Below, piece by piece: positions 9,852-17,092 of a stretch of 37,572 bases of DNA. The DNA is from Neobacillus drentensis NBRC 102427. GTDB taxonomy: Bacteria > Bacillota > Bacilli > Bacillales > Cytobacillaceae. Made by a program: the position numbers and the translations under genes. Below the pieces are notes generated by a model. The model worked only from the letters and a program-made list of their open reading frames with translations, ran no database searches and was not told the origin of the DNA. Positions within the stretch are counted from its first letter, which is position 1. Every line of letters starts with the position of its first letter. The DNA lies in contig NZ_BCUX01000046.1 in the NCBI RefSeq assembly GCF_001591445.1, positions 1 through 37,572 on the forward strand, written 5' to 3'.

Positions 9852-10088
9852 TTATTTTTTCAATTCACTTTCTACTTCACCAAGTTGAGTAAGAATTTTT
9901 GCGTTTCCCCTGATTTTTATTGCTGAAGTATGCTCAGTAAATTGAGCTATAAGCACTTCTCCTTTATCCAACTTCTCCGAATGGTGAAATTTTGTATCCG
10001 ATCCTCTAGTTAAGCCGATCACGCTGACACCATCATCATTTGCTTTTATTACGATATATTCACTATTTGCAGTATTACGTTTTTCCAT
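9852..10088 (-). CDS. mtrB: trp RNA-binding attenuation protein (TRAP)
   Basis: TRAP forms an 11-subunit ring that, when loaded with tryptophan, binds spaced GAG/UAG triplets in trp leader RNAs. It causes termination or blocks translation. The 78-residue sequence carries the nearly invariant core [20 protein letters not shown] and the segment [14 protein letters not shown], which hold the tryptophan pocket and the KKR-type RNA contact surface. ATG with GAGGTGATT upstream. It follows folE by 33 nt, the classic mtrA-mtrB pair. No trp operon or anti-TRAP gene is in the window, so its targets must lie elsewhere. Confidence 0.97.
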   Translation of the reverse strand: MEKRNTANSEYIVIKANDDGVSVIGLTRGSDTKFHHSEKLDKGEVLIAQFTEHTSAIKIRGNAKILTQLGEVESELKK

Positions 10089-10121
10089 TTAATCACCTCA
10101 GTTGCTTTAAAAAAAATCGGG

Positions 10122-10688
10122 CTAATATTTTATTAAAGAAAGTACCTCTGATCGAGAAATAGCATCATCAGCAAGAACGCCGCGTACAGCAGTTGTTACG
10201 GTTTTAGAGCCGGGTTTTTTTACTCCACGCATGGTCATACACATATGTTCTGCCTCGACCACCACCATCACCCCGTGTGGCTCTAACTTTTCCATCATAC
10301 TGTCAGCAATCGTTGATGTAATCCGTTCCTGGAGTTGTGGTCTCTTTGCAACTGCTTCTACTGCTCGTGCTAATTTGCTTAAGCCTGTAACCCTGCCATT
10401 TTTGGGAATATAAGCTACATGTGCTTTACCAAAGAAAGGAACGAGGTGGTGTTCACACATGGAATAAAACGGGATATCTTTAACCAATACTAATTCTTCA
10501 TGATCTTCACTAAATATTGTTTCAAAATGCTTCTTCGGATCCTCGTTTAATCCGCTAAAAACTTCTTCATACATTTTTGCTACCCGTTTCGGTGTATCAA
10601 GCAAGCCTTCACGGTTTGGGTTTTCACCGATTGCTTCTAATATTAAACGTACCGCTTCTTCAATTTGGGCACGATTCACTTGTGACAT
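10122..10688 (-). CDS. folE: GTP cyclohydrolase I (zinc-dependent)
   Basis: It converts GTP to 7,8-dihydroneopterin triphosphate, the first step of folate synthesis (mtrA in B. subtilis). The 188-residue protein has the zinc ligands C78 and H81 (CEHHL) and C150 (EHMCMTMRG), and the substrate block [11 protein letters not shown]. All three zinc ligands are present, so it is the metal-dependent FolE and not the alternative FolE2. It probably forms an operon with mtrB and may be read through from hbs. Confidence 0.97.
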   Translation of the reverse strand: MSQVNRAQIEEAVRLILEAIGENPNREGLLDTPKRVAKMYEEVFSGLNEDPKKHFETIFSEDHEELVLVKDIPFYSMCEHHLVPFFGKAHVAYIPKNGRVTGLSKLARAVEAVAKRPQLQERITSTIADSMMEKLEPHGVMVVVEAEHMCMTMRGVKKPGSKTVTTAVRGVLADDAISRSEVLSLIKY

Positions 10689-10771
10689 AATTAGATTCCC
10701 CCTAATGTTCTGTCAAGAATAGATGACAAATACATATTAGCACAATCTTTTTAGTTCAAGCAAAAAAGTAG

Positions 10772-10805
10772 AAAAAAGGCCATGGACTAAAGCCATGACC
10801 TTTTT
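10772..10805. terminator. Bidirectional-looking terminator after hbs
   Basis: The arms AAAAAGGCCATGG and CCATGACCTTTTT pair with one mismatch. They carry T runs on both strands and lie 37 nt past the hbs stop. The gene order means it mainly serves hbs on the minus strand. Confidence 0.8.
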
Positions 10806-10841
10806 GCTTAAGCATTCGCTTATAGCAATAAATTTATGTAA

Positions 10842-11114
10842 TTATTTTACTGCATCTTTAAGCGCTTTACCTGGTTTAAAAGCTGGAACTTTGCTAGCAG
10901 CGATTTCGATTTCCTCACCTGTTTGAGGATTACGACCTTTACGAGCTGCGCGCTCACGTACTTCAAAGTTTCCAAAACCGATTAGTTGTACTTTATCACC
11001 ATTTTTCAAAGCATCTAAAATCGCATCAAAAACAGCATCAACTGCTTTAGTAGCGTCCTTTTTTGAAAGCTCGCTTGCTTCAGCAACTGCATTAATAAGT
11101 TCTGTCTTGTTCAT
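10842..11114 (-). CDS. hbs: HU-type DNA-binding protein (HBsu)
   Basis: This nucleoid protein bends and compacts DNA as a dimer. The sequence from [20 protein letters not shown] through [21 protein letters not shown] to [14 protein letters not shown] is the HU family end to end (90 aa). The beta-arm motif RKGRNPQTG is present. The ATG at 11114 was chosen because the strong ribosome site GGGAGGAGGTG ends 6 nt before it. The longer reading from 11144 runs through that ribosome site. It has its own promoter, a leader of about 110 nt and its own terminator. Confidence 0.97.
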   Translation of the reverse strand: MNKTELINAVAEASELSKKDATKAVDAVFDAILDALKNGDKVQLIGFGNFEVRERAARKGRNPQTGEEIEIAASKVPAFKPGKALKDAVK

Positions 11115-11229
11115 GCCATTCACCTCCTCCCAAAGAATTATCAAGATTCGTAAATAAAATTACTTATCTACATGTCTAAACAATTTTTCTAATTTCTATA
11201 CGTCATAGCGCGGTTTTATTACCAAAGTA

Positions 11230-11257
11230 ACTATAAATACCTAAATTGGTAACGCAA
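11230..11257 (-). promoter_or_regulatory. SigA-type promoter of hbs
   Basis: Minus-strand -35 TTGCGT (11252-11257) and -10 TATAGT (11230-11235) are separated by 16 nt. The predicted start near 11223 gives a leader of about 109 nt. The -10 lies within the spacer of a TTACCAA / TTGGTAA inverted repeat. Confidence 0.55.
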
Positions 11258-11275
11258 ATCTATTTTTTTAGAAAA

Positions 11276-11296
11276 AACCCTTATGAAATAAGGGTT
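11276..11296 (-). terminator. Second terminator between spoIVA and hbs
   Basis: Perfect 9-bp arms AACCCTTAT and ATAAGGGTT enclose a 3-nt loop, with TTTTTT following on the minus strand. It lies about 210 nt past the spoIVA stop and just upstream of the hbs -35, so it would end a short unannotated transcript or spoIVA read-through. Confidence 0.75.
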
Positions 11297-11480
11297 CAAA
11301 CGCTATAATGTAATCACGTTAAAAGATTATCATAATCAATTCAGCTTATCAAGAAGATTTCATGAAATAATGGTAATCTTTTCTTTTGTTCAACATAATT
11401 CTACTTAATTTAACCCTTTTTGGTATTTTCTCACATCCGTGGGCTTAGTAACCATTGGTATGACTCCTATTAACAACAAA

Positions 11481-11504
11481 AAAAAGACCCCGATTAGGAG
11501 TCCA
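11481..11504 (-). terminator. Terminator of spoIVA
   Basis: On the minus strand GACTCC and GGGGTC pair through one U-G wobble around a 5-nt loop. A run of at least eight T follows, directly after the spoIVA stop. Confidence 0.8.
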
Positions 11505-11507
11505 TAG

Positions 11508-12986
11508 CTAAAGGATAATGGCAATTAAGCCGCCTGATCCTTCGTTGATAATTCTCTCTAACGTTTCTTTCAGTTTATATCTTGCATTTTCCGGCATTAA
11601 GGAAAGCTTTGCTTGGATTCCTTCGCGGACGATAGAGCTTAATGAGCGCCCGAAGATATCAGAGTTCCAAATTGATAACGGATCATCCTCGAAATCCTGC
11701 ATTAAGTACCTTACAAGCTCCTCACTTTGCTTTTCCGTACCAATAATTGGGGCGAATTCTGATTCAACATCCACTTTAATCATATGAATCGATGGCGCTA
11801 CGGCCCGCAGCCTTACACCAAACCGGGCACCTTGACGAATAATTTCCGGCTCTTCTAGGCTCATATCAGAAAGTGTTGGAGAGGCAATTCCATAACCTGT
11901 TTGTTTCACCATTTTTAAGGCATCCGCAATGTGATCATACTCTGCTTTGGCATGGGCAAAATCCTGCATTAATTCGAGCAAATGATCTTTCCCACGAATT
12001 TCTACCCCAACAATTTCTTTTAAAATTTCATCATACAATTCATCCGGGGCAATTAAATCAATCTCAGCAACGCCTGAACCCATTTCAATTCCTGCTAACC
12101 CTGCTCTTTCAATGAATTCAAACTCGCTAAAATGTTGTACAACTCGATCAACATCTCTTAATCTCTTGATATCTTTTACAGTTTCCTTGACAGCTTCTTG
12201 GTAGCTTTCACGAAGCCAATGGTTTTCTCTAAGAACCATTACCCAGCTTGGCAAATTCACATTAACTTCAAGAACTGGGAATTCATATAGCGCTTCACGC
12301 AGAACATTCAAAACATCACTGTCGCGCATACTTTCAACACTCATCGCAATTACTGGGATATCATATTTTTCTGCTAAACTAGATCTCAGCGTTTCAGTGC
12401 TTGGATGGTAAGGCTGGGCACTGTTTACAACCATGATAAACGGTTTGCCAACTTCCTTTAGTTCGTTAATCACTCTTTCTTCTGCCTCGATATAATTACT
12501 TCTTGGAATCTCTCCGATTGTTCCATCTGTTGTAACTACCACGCCAATTGTAGAATGTTCCTGAATTACTTTCCTTGTGCCAATTTCCGCTGCTTCATGG
12601 AAAGGAATCGGCTCCTCATACCAAGGGGTCGTAATCATTCTTGGCCCATTTTCATCTTCATATCCTTTAGCACCAGGGACTGTGTAACCCACACAATCAA
12701 CTAGCCGAATATTGACATTTAATCCGTCATCGACATGAACCGTTGCCGCTTGATTAGGCACAAATTTCGGTTCTGTGGTCATTATCGTTTTTCCAGCTGC
12801 GCTTTGCGGAAGTTCATCCAGTGCCCGCGATCTCTCTGCTTCACTGTTTATATTCGGTAAAACCACAAGCTCCATAAATTTTTTAATAAATGTAGATTTC
12901 CCAGTCCTAACTGCTCCTACTACGCCTAAATAAATATCACCGCCTGTTCTTTCGGCAATATCTTTAAAAATATCAACCTTTTCCAA
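11508..12986 (-). CDS. spoIVA: Stage IV sporulation protein A, spore coat basement ATPase
   Basis: SpoIVA is a mother-cell protein that polymerises with ATP hydrolysis on the forespore surface, anchored by SpoVM, to form the coat basement layer. At 492 residues it equals the B. subtilis length. The N-terminal TRAFAC-type NTPase domain has a Walker A motif (GAVRTGKST, 24-32), and the C-terminus ends LIAIIL. The start is TTG at 12986 with GGGAGGGG 7 nt upstream, and the family N-terminus MEKVDIFKDIAERTGGD supports it. It is monocistronic, with its own sporulation-type promoter and terminator. Confidence 0.97.
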   Translation of the reverse strand: MEKVDIFKDIAERTGGDIYLGVVGAVRTGKSTFIKKFMELVVLPNINSEAERSRALDELPQSAAGKTIMTTEPKFVPNQAATVHVDDGLNVNIRLVDCVGYTVPGAKGYEDENGPRMITTPWYEEPIPFHEAAEIGTRKVIQEHSTIGVVVTTDGTIGEIPRSNYIEAEERVINELKEVGKPFIMVVNSAQPYHPSTETLRSSLAEKYDIPVIAMSVESMRDSDVLNVLREALYEFPVLEVNVNLPSWVMVLRENHWLRESYQEAVKETVKDIKRLRDVDRVVQHFSEFEFIERAGLAGIEMGSGVAEIDLIAPDELYDEILKEIVGVEIRGKDHLLELMQDFAHAKAEYDHIADALKMVKQTGYGIASPTLSDMSLEEPEIIRQGARFGVRLRAVAPSIHMIKVDVESEFAPIIGTEKQSEELVRYLMQDFEDDPLSIWNSDIFGRSLSSIVREGIQAKLSLMPENARYKLKETLERIINEGSGGLIAIIL

Positions 12987-13033
12987 GTGATCCCCTCCCG
13001 ATCATAGAGTAAAGTGGGATTAAACATCCATTT

Positions 13034-13071
13034 TAGGTATTTTTGGACAATATATGTTTATGACGTTGTCC
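13034..13071 (-). promoter_or_regulatory. Candidate SigE promoter with SpoIIID-like sites upstream of spoIVA
   Basis: On the minus strand GTCATAAA (13057-13064) and AATACCTA (13034-13041) resemble SigE -35 and -10 elements, with ATA and AATA 17 nt apart. GGACAA occurs as an inverted pair (13045-13050 and 13066-13071). Each copy fits 9 of 10 positions of the SpoIIID consensus WWRRACARNY. SigE control of spoIVA is established in B. subtilis; these exact elements are inferred. Confidence 0.4.
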
Positions 13072-13204
13072 TACAATGTTATGACACTTTTCTTAAAGTT
13101 TTTTACCCCCTTATTAAAAATTCACTAGGTTCGCTTGTATCTGTAATGGCTGAACATTCGGTATTATGGAGGGTTTCAATATATGTTTAACGTTTATAGA
13201 TATA

Positions 13205-13250
13205 GCAAAAAAAACCCTTCTCCTACAATATATTTCTTAGGATAAGGGTT
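13205..13250 (-). terminator. Terminator of yphF
   Basis: The arms AACCCTT (13213-13219) and AAGGGTT (13244-13250) continue inward with CCTA/TAGG after one mismatch. Eight T follow on the minus strand. It starts 9 nt past the yphF stop. Confidence 0.8.
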
Positions 13251-13258
13251 ATGACTAT

Positions 13259-13969
13259 TTATTCTTCTAAAAAAACTGGTTCATTGGTCTTAGGATCCCA
13301 GGTATATGGTAATGAGTAGGCCGGTACAAACATAGATTCATTAACCAAATAGGTACGAATATCTTCGCCGGGCTTAATTTCAATCTTTTTCTCCTTAAGT
13401 TTCTGATATAAGTCTGGACGATAATCAACATATACCTCTGCACCGCCTGTAATAACAAAGGATAAATTTTGATTTGAAAAAGGACTGACTATATATGGGG
13501 CTTTTTCATACCCTAGTTGTTTAAAATCAAGTGAAAAAACATTTTTAGCAAGTTGTTTTTTATAAGGGGGATACCCTTTTGTCTTTATTCGTAATTTAAT
13601 ATCACGAATCGCATCTGTTATTCTTAAATCAAATAATTTTACAGCAGGCTTGGTCTCAACATCGACGAGCACATATTGAAAGATACCCCCATTTTCGTAA
13701 GCATTTCCTGGGGGTTCAGCCATATATTTCGGTGTAATTTTTTTAAATTCAATCGGATACTTCTGATAAATGGGTGTTTCTGCTTCTTTTGTTTTTATCG
13801 GAAGGATCCCGCCATTGTCCTCTCTAAAAGAATCTACAGCGGTTTGAACAGCTTGGATTTGATCTTGATAAGGGACTTGATTCTTTGCTAATTCCTTTTC
13901 GGGATACATGCATCCTGCAAGTAAAAAAGCAGTTAATGCCAGAAAACTAGCGAGCACATTCCATTTCAT
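13259..13969 (-). CDS. yphF: YphF-like lipoprotein
   Basis: This predicted exported lipoprotein has a positively charged start, a hydrophobic stretch and the lipobox LLAGC with C20 as the lipidation site. The mature 217 residues are hydrophilic with no enzyme motif that I recognise. Its position between yphE and spoIVA matches B. subtilis yphF, whose function is unknown. ATG with AAGGTGATT upstream. It lies 34 nt after yphE and is followed by a strong terminator. Proximity to spoIVA is conserved but says nothing firm about function. Confidence 0.85.
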   Translation of the reverse strand: MKWNVLASFLALTAFLLAGCMYPEKELAKNQVPYQDQIQAVQTAVDSFREDNGGILPIKTKEAETPIYQKYPIEFKKITPKYMAEPPGNAYENGGIFQYVLVDVETKPAVKLFDLRITDAIRDIKLRIKTKGYPPYKKQLAKNVFSLDFKQLGYEKAPYIVSPFSNQNLSFVITGGAEVYVDYRPDLYQKLKEKKIEIKPGEDIRTYLVNESMFVPAYSLPYTWDPKTNEPVFLEE

Positions 13970-14003
13970 TCAATCACCTTTTTTATTTATGTATTTAACC
14001 CCA

Positions 14004-14189
14004 TTATGTTAAGAAAACAATTAGTAGCGTTAGTCCTGAAACAATCATCAATAAGTAAGCGATAATTGCAGTTATAATACGGAAGATTCCTTTTAACTTA
14101 TATCTGCTAAAATAAATTGTCATAATTGCAAGGAACATAAACCCCATGCCGGCAATCGACACCCACATTTTAAACATAGCTGGCGACAA
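14004..14189 (-). CDS. yphE: YphE-like small membrane protein (DUF2768 type)
   Basis: This 61-residue protein has two hydrophobic segments, about residues 7-27 and 36-60, separated by the basic hinge SRYKLKG. It is probably a two-pass membrane protein. Position and size match B. subtilis yphE, of unknown function. The start is probably TTG at 14189 behind GGGGGAG; an ATG four codons later is possible but is badly spaced from that ribosome site. It lies between the gpsA-side terminator and yphF, with which it is likely co-transcribed. Confidence 0.78.
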   Translation of the reverse strand: MSPAMFKMWVSIAGMGFMFLAIMTIYFSRYKLKGIFRIITAIIAYLLMIVSGLTLLIVFLT

Positions 14190-14280
14190 ACTAAACTCCC
14201 CCTTTTTCGAAAATTAATTATATCACAAGCTTTTACTTTTCTAGAAAAATTTTAAACTAAACTGCTTCACAAAAAAAAAA

Positions 14281-14313
14281 CTGAAGTAAAGAGGGGCGAA
14301 TTCTTTACTTCAG
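14281..14313 (-). terminator. Strong terminator downstream of gpsA
   Basis: Perfect 11-bp arms CTGAAGTAAAG and CTTTACTTCAG are followed on the minus strand by ten T. It lies 170 nt past the gpsA stop, leaving a long structured segment in between. Confidence 0.92.
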
Positions 14314-14470
14314 CTTTAAAGACTAATTACCCCATACTCCAGTGTCATACTACCAGGTTGCTTCGTTGCATTGTATGCAATCTAAACACAATAGGTCTCA
14401 CCGAACGCCTATTTACTGATAAAAATATTCTTGAGCAACAACACGGCTCCATCCCTGATTTTGATTTCAT
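14314..14470 (-). ncRNA. Candidate structured RNA or long structured 3' UTR after gpsA
   Basis: This segment lies between the gpsA stop and a strong terminator. Nested complementary arms form a plausible multibranched fold. The outer helix pairs 14339-14345 with 14441-14446 (one bulge). GTTGCT (14357-14362) pairs with AGCAAC (14434-14439). Inside are two hairpins, TTGCAT/ATGCAA (14366-14380) and AATAGG/CCTATT (14390-14413). I recognise no Rfam family. A 41-codon minus-strand ORF also runs through it (MKSKSGMEP start) without a clear ribosome site. It may be an independent small RNA, a processed 3' UTR or chance structure. Confidence 0.4.
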
Positions 14471-14482
14471 TTTGGATATTTT

Positions 14483-15538
14483 TTAGTCTTCAATATTTCG
14501 TTCATCTAGAACATTAACTAAATCTTCCATTTCATGAGTTTTTCCACGCGCCATTAAAACATCGACGGCGTCTATTGCGCTCTTCCCATTAAATAAAACA
14601 TCATAAAGCGCAAAGGTTATCGGCATCTTTACATCATACTTTTTAGCTAATTGATAAGCTGCTTTGGTGGTTCTCACACCTTCTACAACCATCCCCATGT
14701 TATCCAAAACCTCTTCAAGGGTTTTACCTTTACCTAATAGGTTTCCTGCTCTCCAGTTCCTTGAATGGACGCTTGTACAAGTAACGATCAAATCACCTAT
14801 ACCAGCTAGGCCAGAAAACGTTAATGGGTTAGCCCCCATTTTCGTACCTAGACGGGCTATTTCGGCTAAACCTCGCGTCATTAAGGCTGCTTTTGCATTA
14901 TCGCCATAGCCAAGCCCATCTGTTATTCCCGCTGCAAGCGCAATAATATTCTTTAATGCACCGCCAATTTCAACTCCGATGATATCGGAATTCGTATAAA
15001 CCCGAAAATTGTTATTAATAAATAAATCCTGAATTTTTCCTGCAGCATCCATATTTTCAGAAGTAACAGTTACCGTTGTTGGGTGCCGAAGGCTTACTTC
15101 TTCTGCATGACTAGGGCCAGAAAGAACCACGACATCCTTTAACAATTCAGTCGGCATTTCTTCTTTGATGATTTCAGAGATACGCATTAAAGAATCAGGT
15201 TCAATCCCTTTACTTACATGTGCTATCGTGATCGGAGCTATTTGTACGGCTCGAATTTTTCCAATTACCTCACGTATTGCCTTGGTTGGAACTGCCAAAA
15301 TAATTGTATCTATACCCGCCAATGTATCACTTAAAGAACCATACGCAACGATTAACTCTGAAAGAATAATTTCAGGCAAATATTTCTTATTCGTGTGCTT
15401 TTCATTAATTTCTTTCACTTGCTCTTCATTATGGCTCCACAGACGGACCTCATGTCCATTGTCTGCAAGTACCATTGCCAATGCCGTTCCCCAGCTACCT
15501 GCTCCAACCACGGCTATTGCTGTTTTAGTTTGGTTCAA
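14483..15538 (-). CDS. gpsA: Glycerol-3-phosphate dehydrogenase [NAD(P)+]
   Basis: It reduces dihydroxyacetone phosphate to sn-glycerol-3-phosphate, the backbone for membrane phospholipid synthesis. The 351-residue protein has the Rossmann motif GAGSWGTALA (12-21). The conserved GVEIGGALKNIIALAAGI block carries the catalytic lysine. No ATG occurs near the N-terminus; the start is TTG at 15538 with GTAGGTG about 10 nt upstream. It lies 23 nt downstream of der, a linkage conserved in Bacillus. PlsC, the next kind of step in lipid synthesis, is encoded 5 kb upstream on the same strand. Confidence 0.96.
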   Translation of the reverse strand: MNQTKTAIAVVGAGSWGTALAMVLADNGHEVRLWSHNEEQVKEINEKHTNKKYLPEIILSELIVAYGSLSDTLAGIDTIILAVPTKAIREVIGKIRAVQIAPITIAHVSKGIEPDSLMRISEIIKEEMPTELLKDVVVLSGPSHAEEVSLRHPTTVTVTSENMDAAGKIQDLFINNNFRVYTNSDIIGVEIGGALKNIIALAAGITDGLGYGDNAKAALMTRGLAEIARLGTKMGANPLTFSGLAGIGDLIVTCTSVHSRNWRAGNLLGKGKTLEEVLDNMGMVVEGVRTTKAAYQLAKKYDVKMPITFALYDVLFNGKSAIDAVDVLMARGKTHEMEDLVNVLDERNIED

Positions 15539-15561
15539 TTTATATCACACCTACTTTATAT

Positions 15562-16872
15562 TTATTTTCTTTCTCTTGCATAAATTTTGATAGGGGTTCC
15601 TTCAAATCCAAAAGCATCTCTAATTCTGTTCTCTAAGAAGCGTTCATAGGAAAAGTGCATTAATTCAGGTTCATTAACAAACACAACAAAGGTTGGTGGT
15701 TTAACAGCCACTTGTGTTGTGTAATAAATTTTTAAGCGTCTACCATTGTCAGTTGGTGTTGGGTTCATTGCTACCGCATCCATAATCACATCATTAAGCA
15801 CGCTTGTTTCAACTCTCAACGAGTGGTTTTCACTAGCCGTGTTAATCATCGGTAAAAGCGTGTGGATTCGTTTTTTTGTTTTCGCGGATAAAAACACAAT
15901 AGGTGCATAACTAAGAAATAAGAAGTGCTCCCTAATCTTATGTTCAAGTTCCTTCATGGTTTTCTCATCTTTTTCGATTGCGTCCCACTTATTTACAACA
16001 ATGACAATCGCCCTGCCTGCTTCATGTGCGTACCCGGCAATCTTTTTGTCCTGTTCAATAATTCCTTCTTCGGCATTAATGACAACAAGGACAACATCAG
16101 AACGTTCAATGGCTCTAAGGGCGCGGAGGACACTGTATTTTTCCGTAGTCTCATACACTTTTCCCTTTTTCCTTATTCCTGCTGTATCAATTATGACATA
16201 TTTTCCCCCATTAAATGTATAAGGAGAATCGACTGCATCACGTGTTGTACCTGCAATATCACTGACGATTACACGTTCTTCGCCTAATATAGCATTGACT
16301 AACGAGGATTTCCCAACATTAGGTCGCCCAATTAATGAGAACTTAACGACATCTTCACCATATTCAATTGGTTTGGTTTTAGGAAAATGTTTGGCTGCTT
16401 CATCCAATAAGTCACCTAATCCTAGCCCATGTGCCCCTGAAATGGGAATAGGCTCACCGAATCCTAATGAATAGAAATCATAGATTTGATCACGCATTTC
16501 AGGATTATCTATTTTGTTAACAGCTAATACCACAGGCTTTTTAGACCTATAAAGTATTTTAGCCACTTCTTCATCAGCTGCTGTTACCCCTTCTCGTCCA
16601 TTTGTTAAGAAGATAATTACATCCGCTTCATCAATTGCAACTTCCGCTTGCTGGCGGATTTGCTCTAAAAAAGGTTCATCACCAATATCAATTCCGCCTG
16701 TATCAATGACATTAAAGTCATGTGTTAACCACTCACCTGAACTATAAATACGATCTCTTGTAACTCCGGGAATGTCCTCAACAATGGAAATACGTTCACC
16801 GACAATTCGATTAAAAATAGTTGATTTTCCTACGTTGGGCCGTCCTACAATGGCAATAACAGGTTTAACCAA
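15562..16872 (-). CDS. der: Ribosome assembly GTPase Der (EngA)
   Basis: This GTPase with two tandem G domains is needed for 50S ribosomal subunit maturation. The 436-residue protein has GRPNVGKST (10-18), DTGG and NKID in the first G domain. The second has another [12 protein letters not shown] and NKWD. A C-terminal KH-like domain contains LKIYYTTQ and [21 protein letters not shown]. The start is TTG at 16872, giving [15 protein letters not shown], with AGGATGG upstream. It probably shares a transcript with gpsA. A nested inverted repeat lies 60-115 nt upstream. Confidence 0.97.
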   Translation of the reverse strand: MVKPVIAIVGRPNVGKSTIFNRIVGERISIVEDIPGVTRDRIYSSGEWLTHDFNVIDTGGIDIGDEPFLEQIRQQAEVAIDEADVIIFLTNGREGVTAADEEVAKILYRSKKPVVLAVNKIDNPEMRDQIYDFYSLGFGEPIPISGAHGLGLGDLLDEAAKHFPKTKPIEYGEDVVKFSLIGRPNVGKSSLVNAILGEERVIVSDIAGTTRDAVDSPYTFNGGKYVIIDTAGIRKKGKVYETTEKYSVLRALRAIERSDVVLVVINAEEGIIEQDKKIAGYAHEAGRAIVIVVNKWDAIEKDEKTMKELEHKIREHFLFLSYAPIVFLSAKTKKRIHTLLPMINTASENHSLRVETSVLNDVIMDAVAMNPTPTDNGRRLKIYYTTQVAVKPPTFVVFVNEPELMHFSYERFLENRIRDAFGFEGTPIKIYARERK

Positions 16873-16934
16873 TTACAATCGCCATCCTTTCTTTTCTATA
16901 ATTAAATACAATTTAGTATGTTAGCATAGAGTGA

Positions 16935-16988
16935 AACTTCCTTCATGGGAGCTTGCATCCCGTACTTGCGGGATAATTCCCTTAAGTT
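16935..16988. repeat. Nested inverted repeat upstream of der
   Basis: Three concentric complementary pairs share one centre: AACTT/AAGTT (16935-16939, 16984-16988), GGGA/TCCC (16947-16950, 16978-16981) and ATCCCG/CGGGAT (16957-16962, 16969-16974). It is GC-richer than its surroundings. It may be a leader structure of der or a small dispersed element. Confidence 0.5.
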
Positions 16989-17005
16989 CTTATTAAGTAA
17001 AGAAA

Positions 17006-17026
17006 CCCTTCTGTCATCTAGAAGGG
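17006..17026 (-). terminator. Terminator of yphA
   Basis: The arms CCCTTCT and AGAAGGG enclose a 7-nt loop and are followed on the minus strand by TTTCTTT. It lies about 67 nt past the yphA stop. Confidence 0.65.
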
Positions 17027-17092
17027 CCTAACTATATTATCTTATCAATGTTAATCCTTTCTCGCAATGATAAGCTGAATAAGAACTGTAGT

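Larger units (their letters stand above)
11115..11507. other. 393-nt intergenic region between spoIVA and hbs
   Basis: Reading the minus strand from spoIVA it holds the spoIVA terminator, then a 16-codon ORF (11405-11455, ribosome site TAGGAGT 7 nt upstream). Next come the dyad GATTAT-C-ATAATC (11325-11337), a second hairpin terminator (11276-11296) and the hbs promoter inside an inverted repeat (11219-11252). The untranslated hbs leader completes the region. No longer ORF with a ribosome site was seen. Confidence 0.7.

Noticed and set aside
11304..11309. TATAAT on the plus strand in the spoIVA-hbs spacer
   Set aside because: There is no usable -35 at 16-18 nt and no plus-strand gene downstream; it would only read antisense into spoIVA.
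13183..13245. A plus-strand 20-codon ORF with GGAGGG upstream, starting MFNVYRYSKK
   Set aside because: It runs through the yphF terminator hairpin, has no promoter or recognised homologue, and is short enough to occur by chance.
14345..14470. A 41-codon minus-strand ORF (MKSKSGMEP start, with CCC) between gpsA and yphE
   Set aside because: No ribosome site precedes it and the complementary-arm structure explains the region better than a peptide does; it is kept only as a remark on the RNA candidate.
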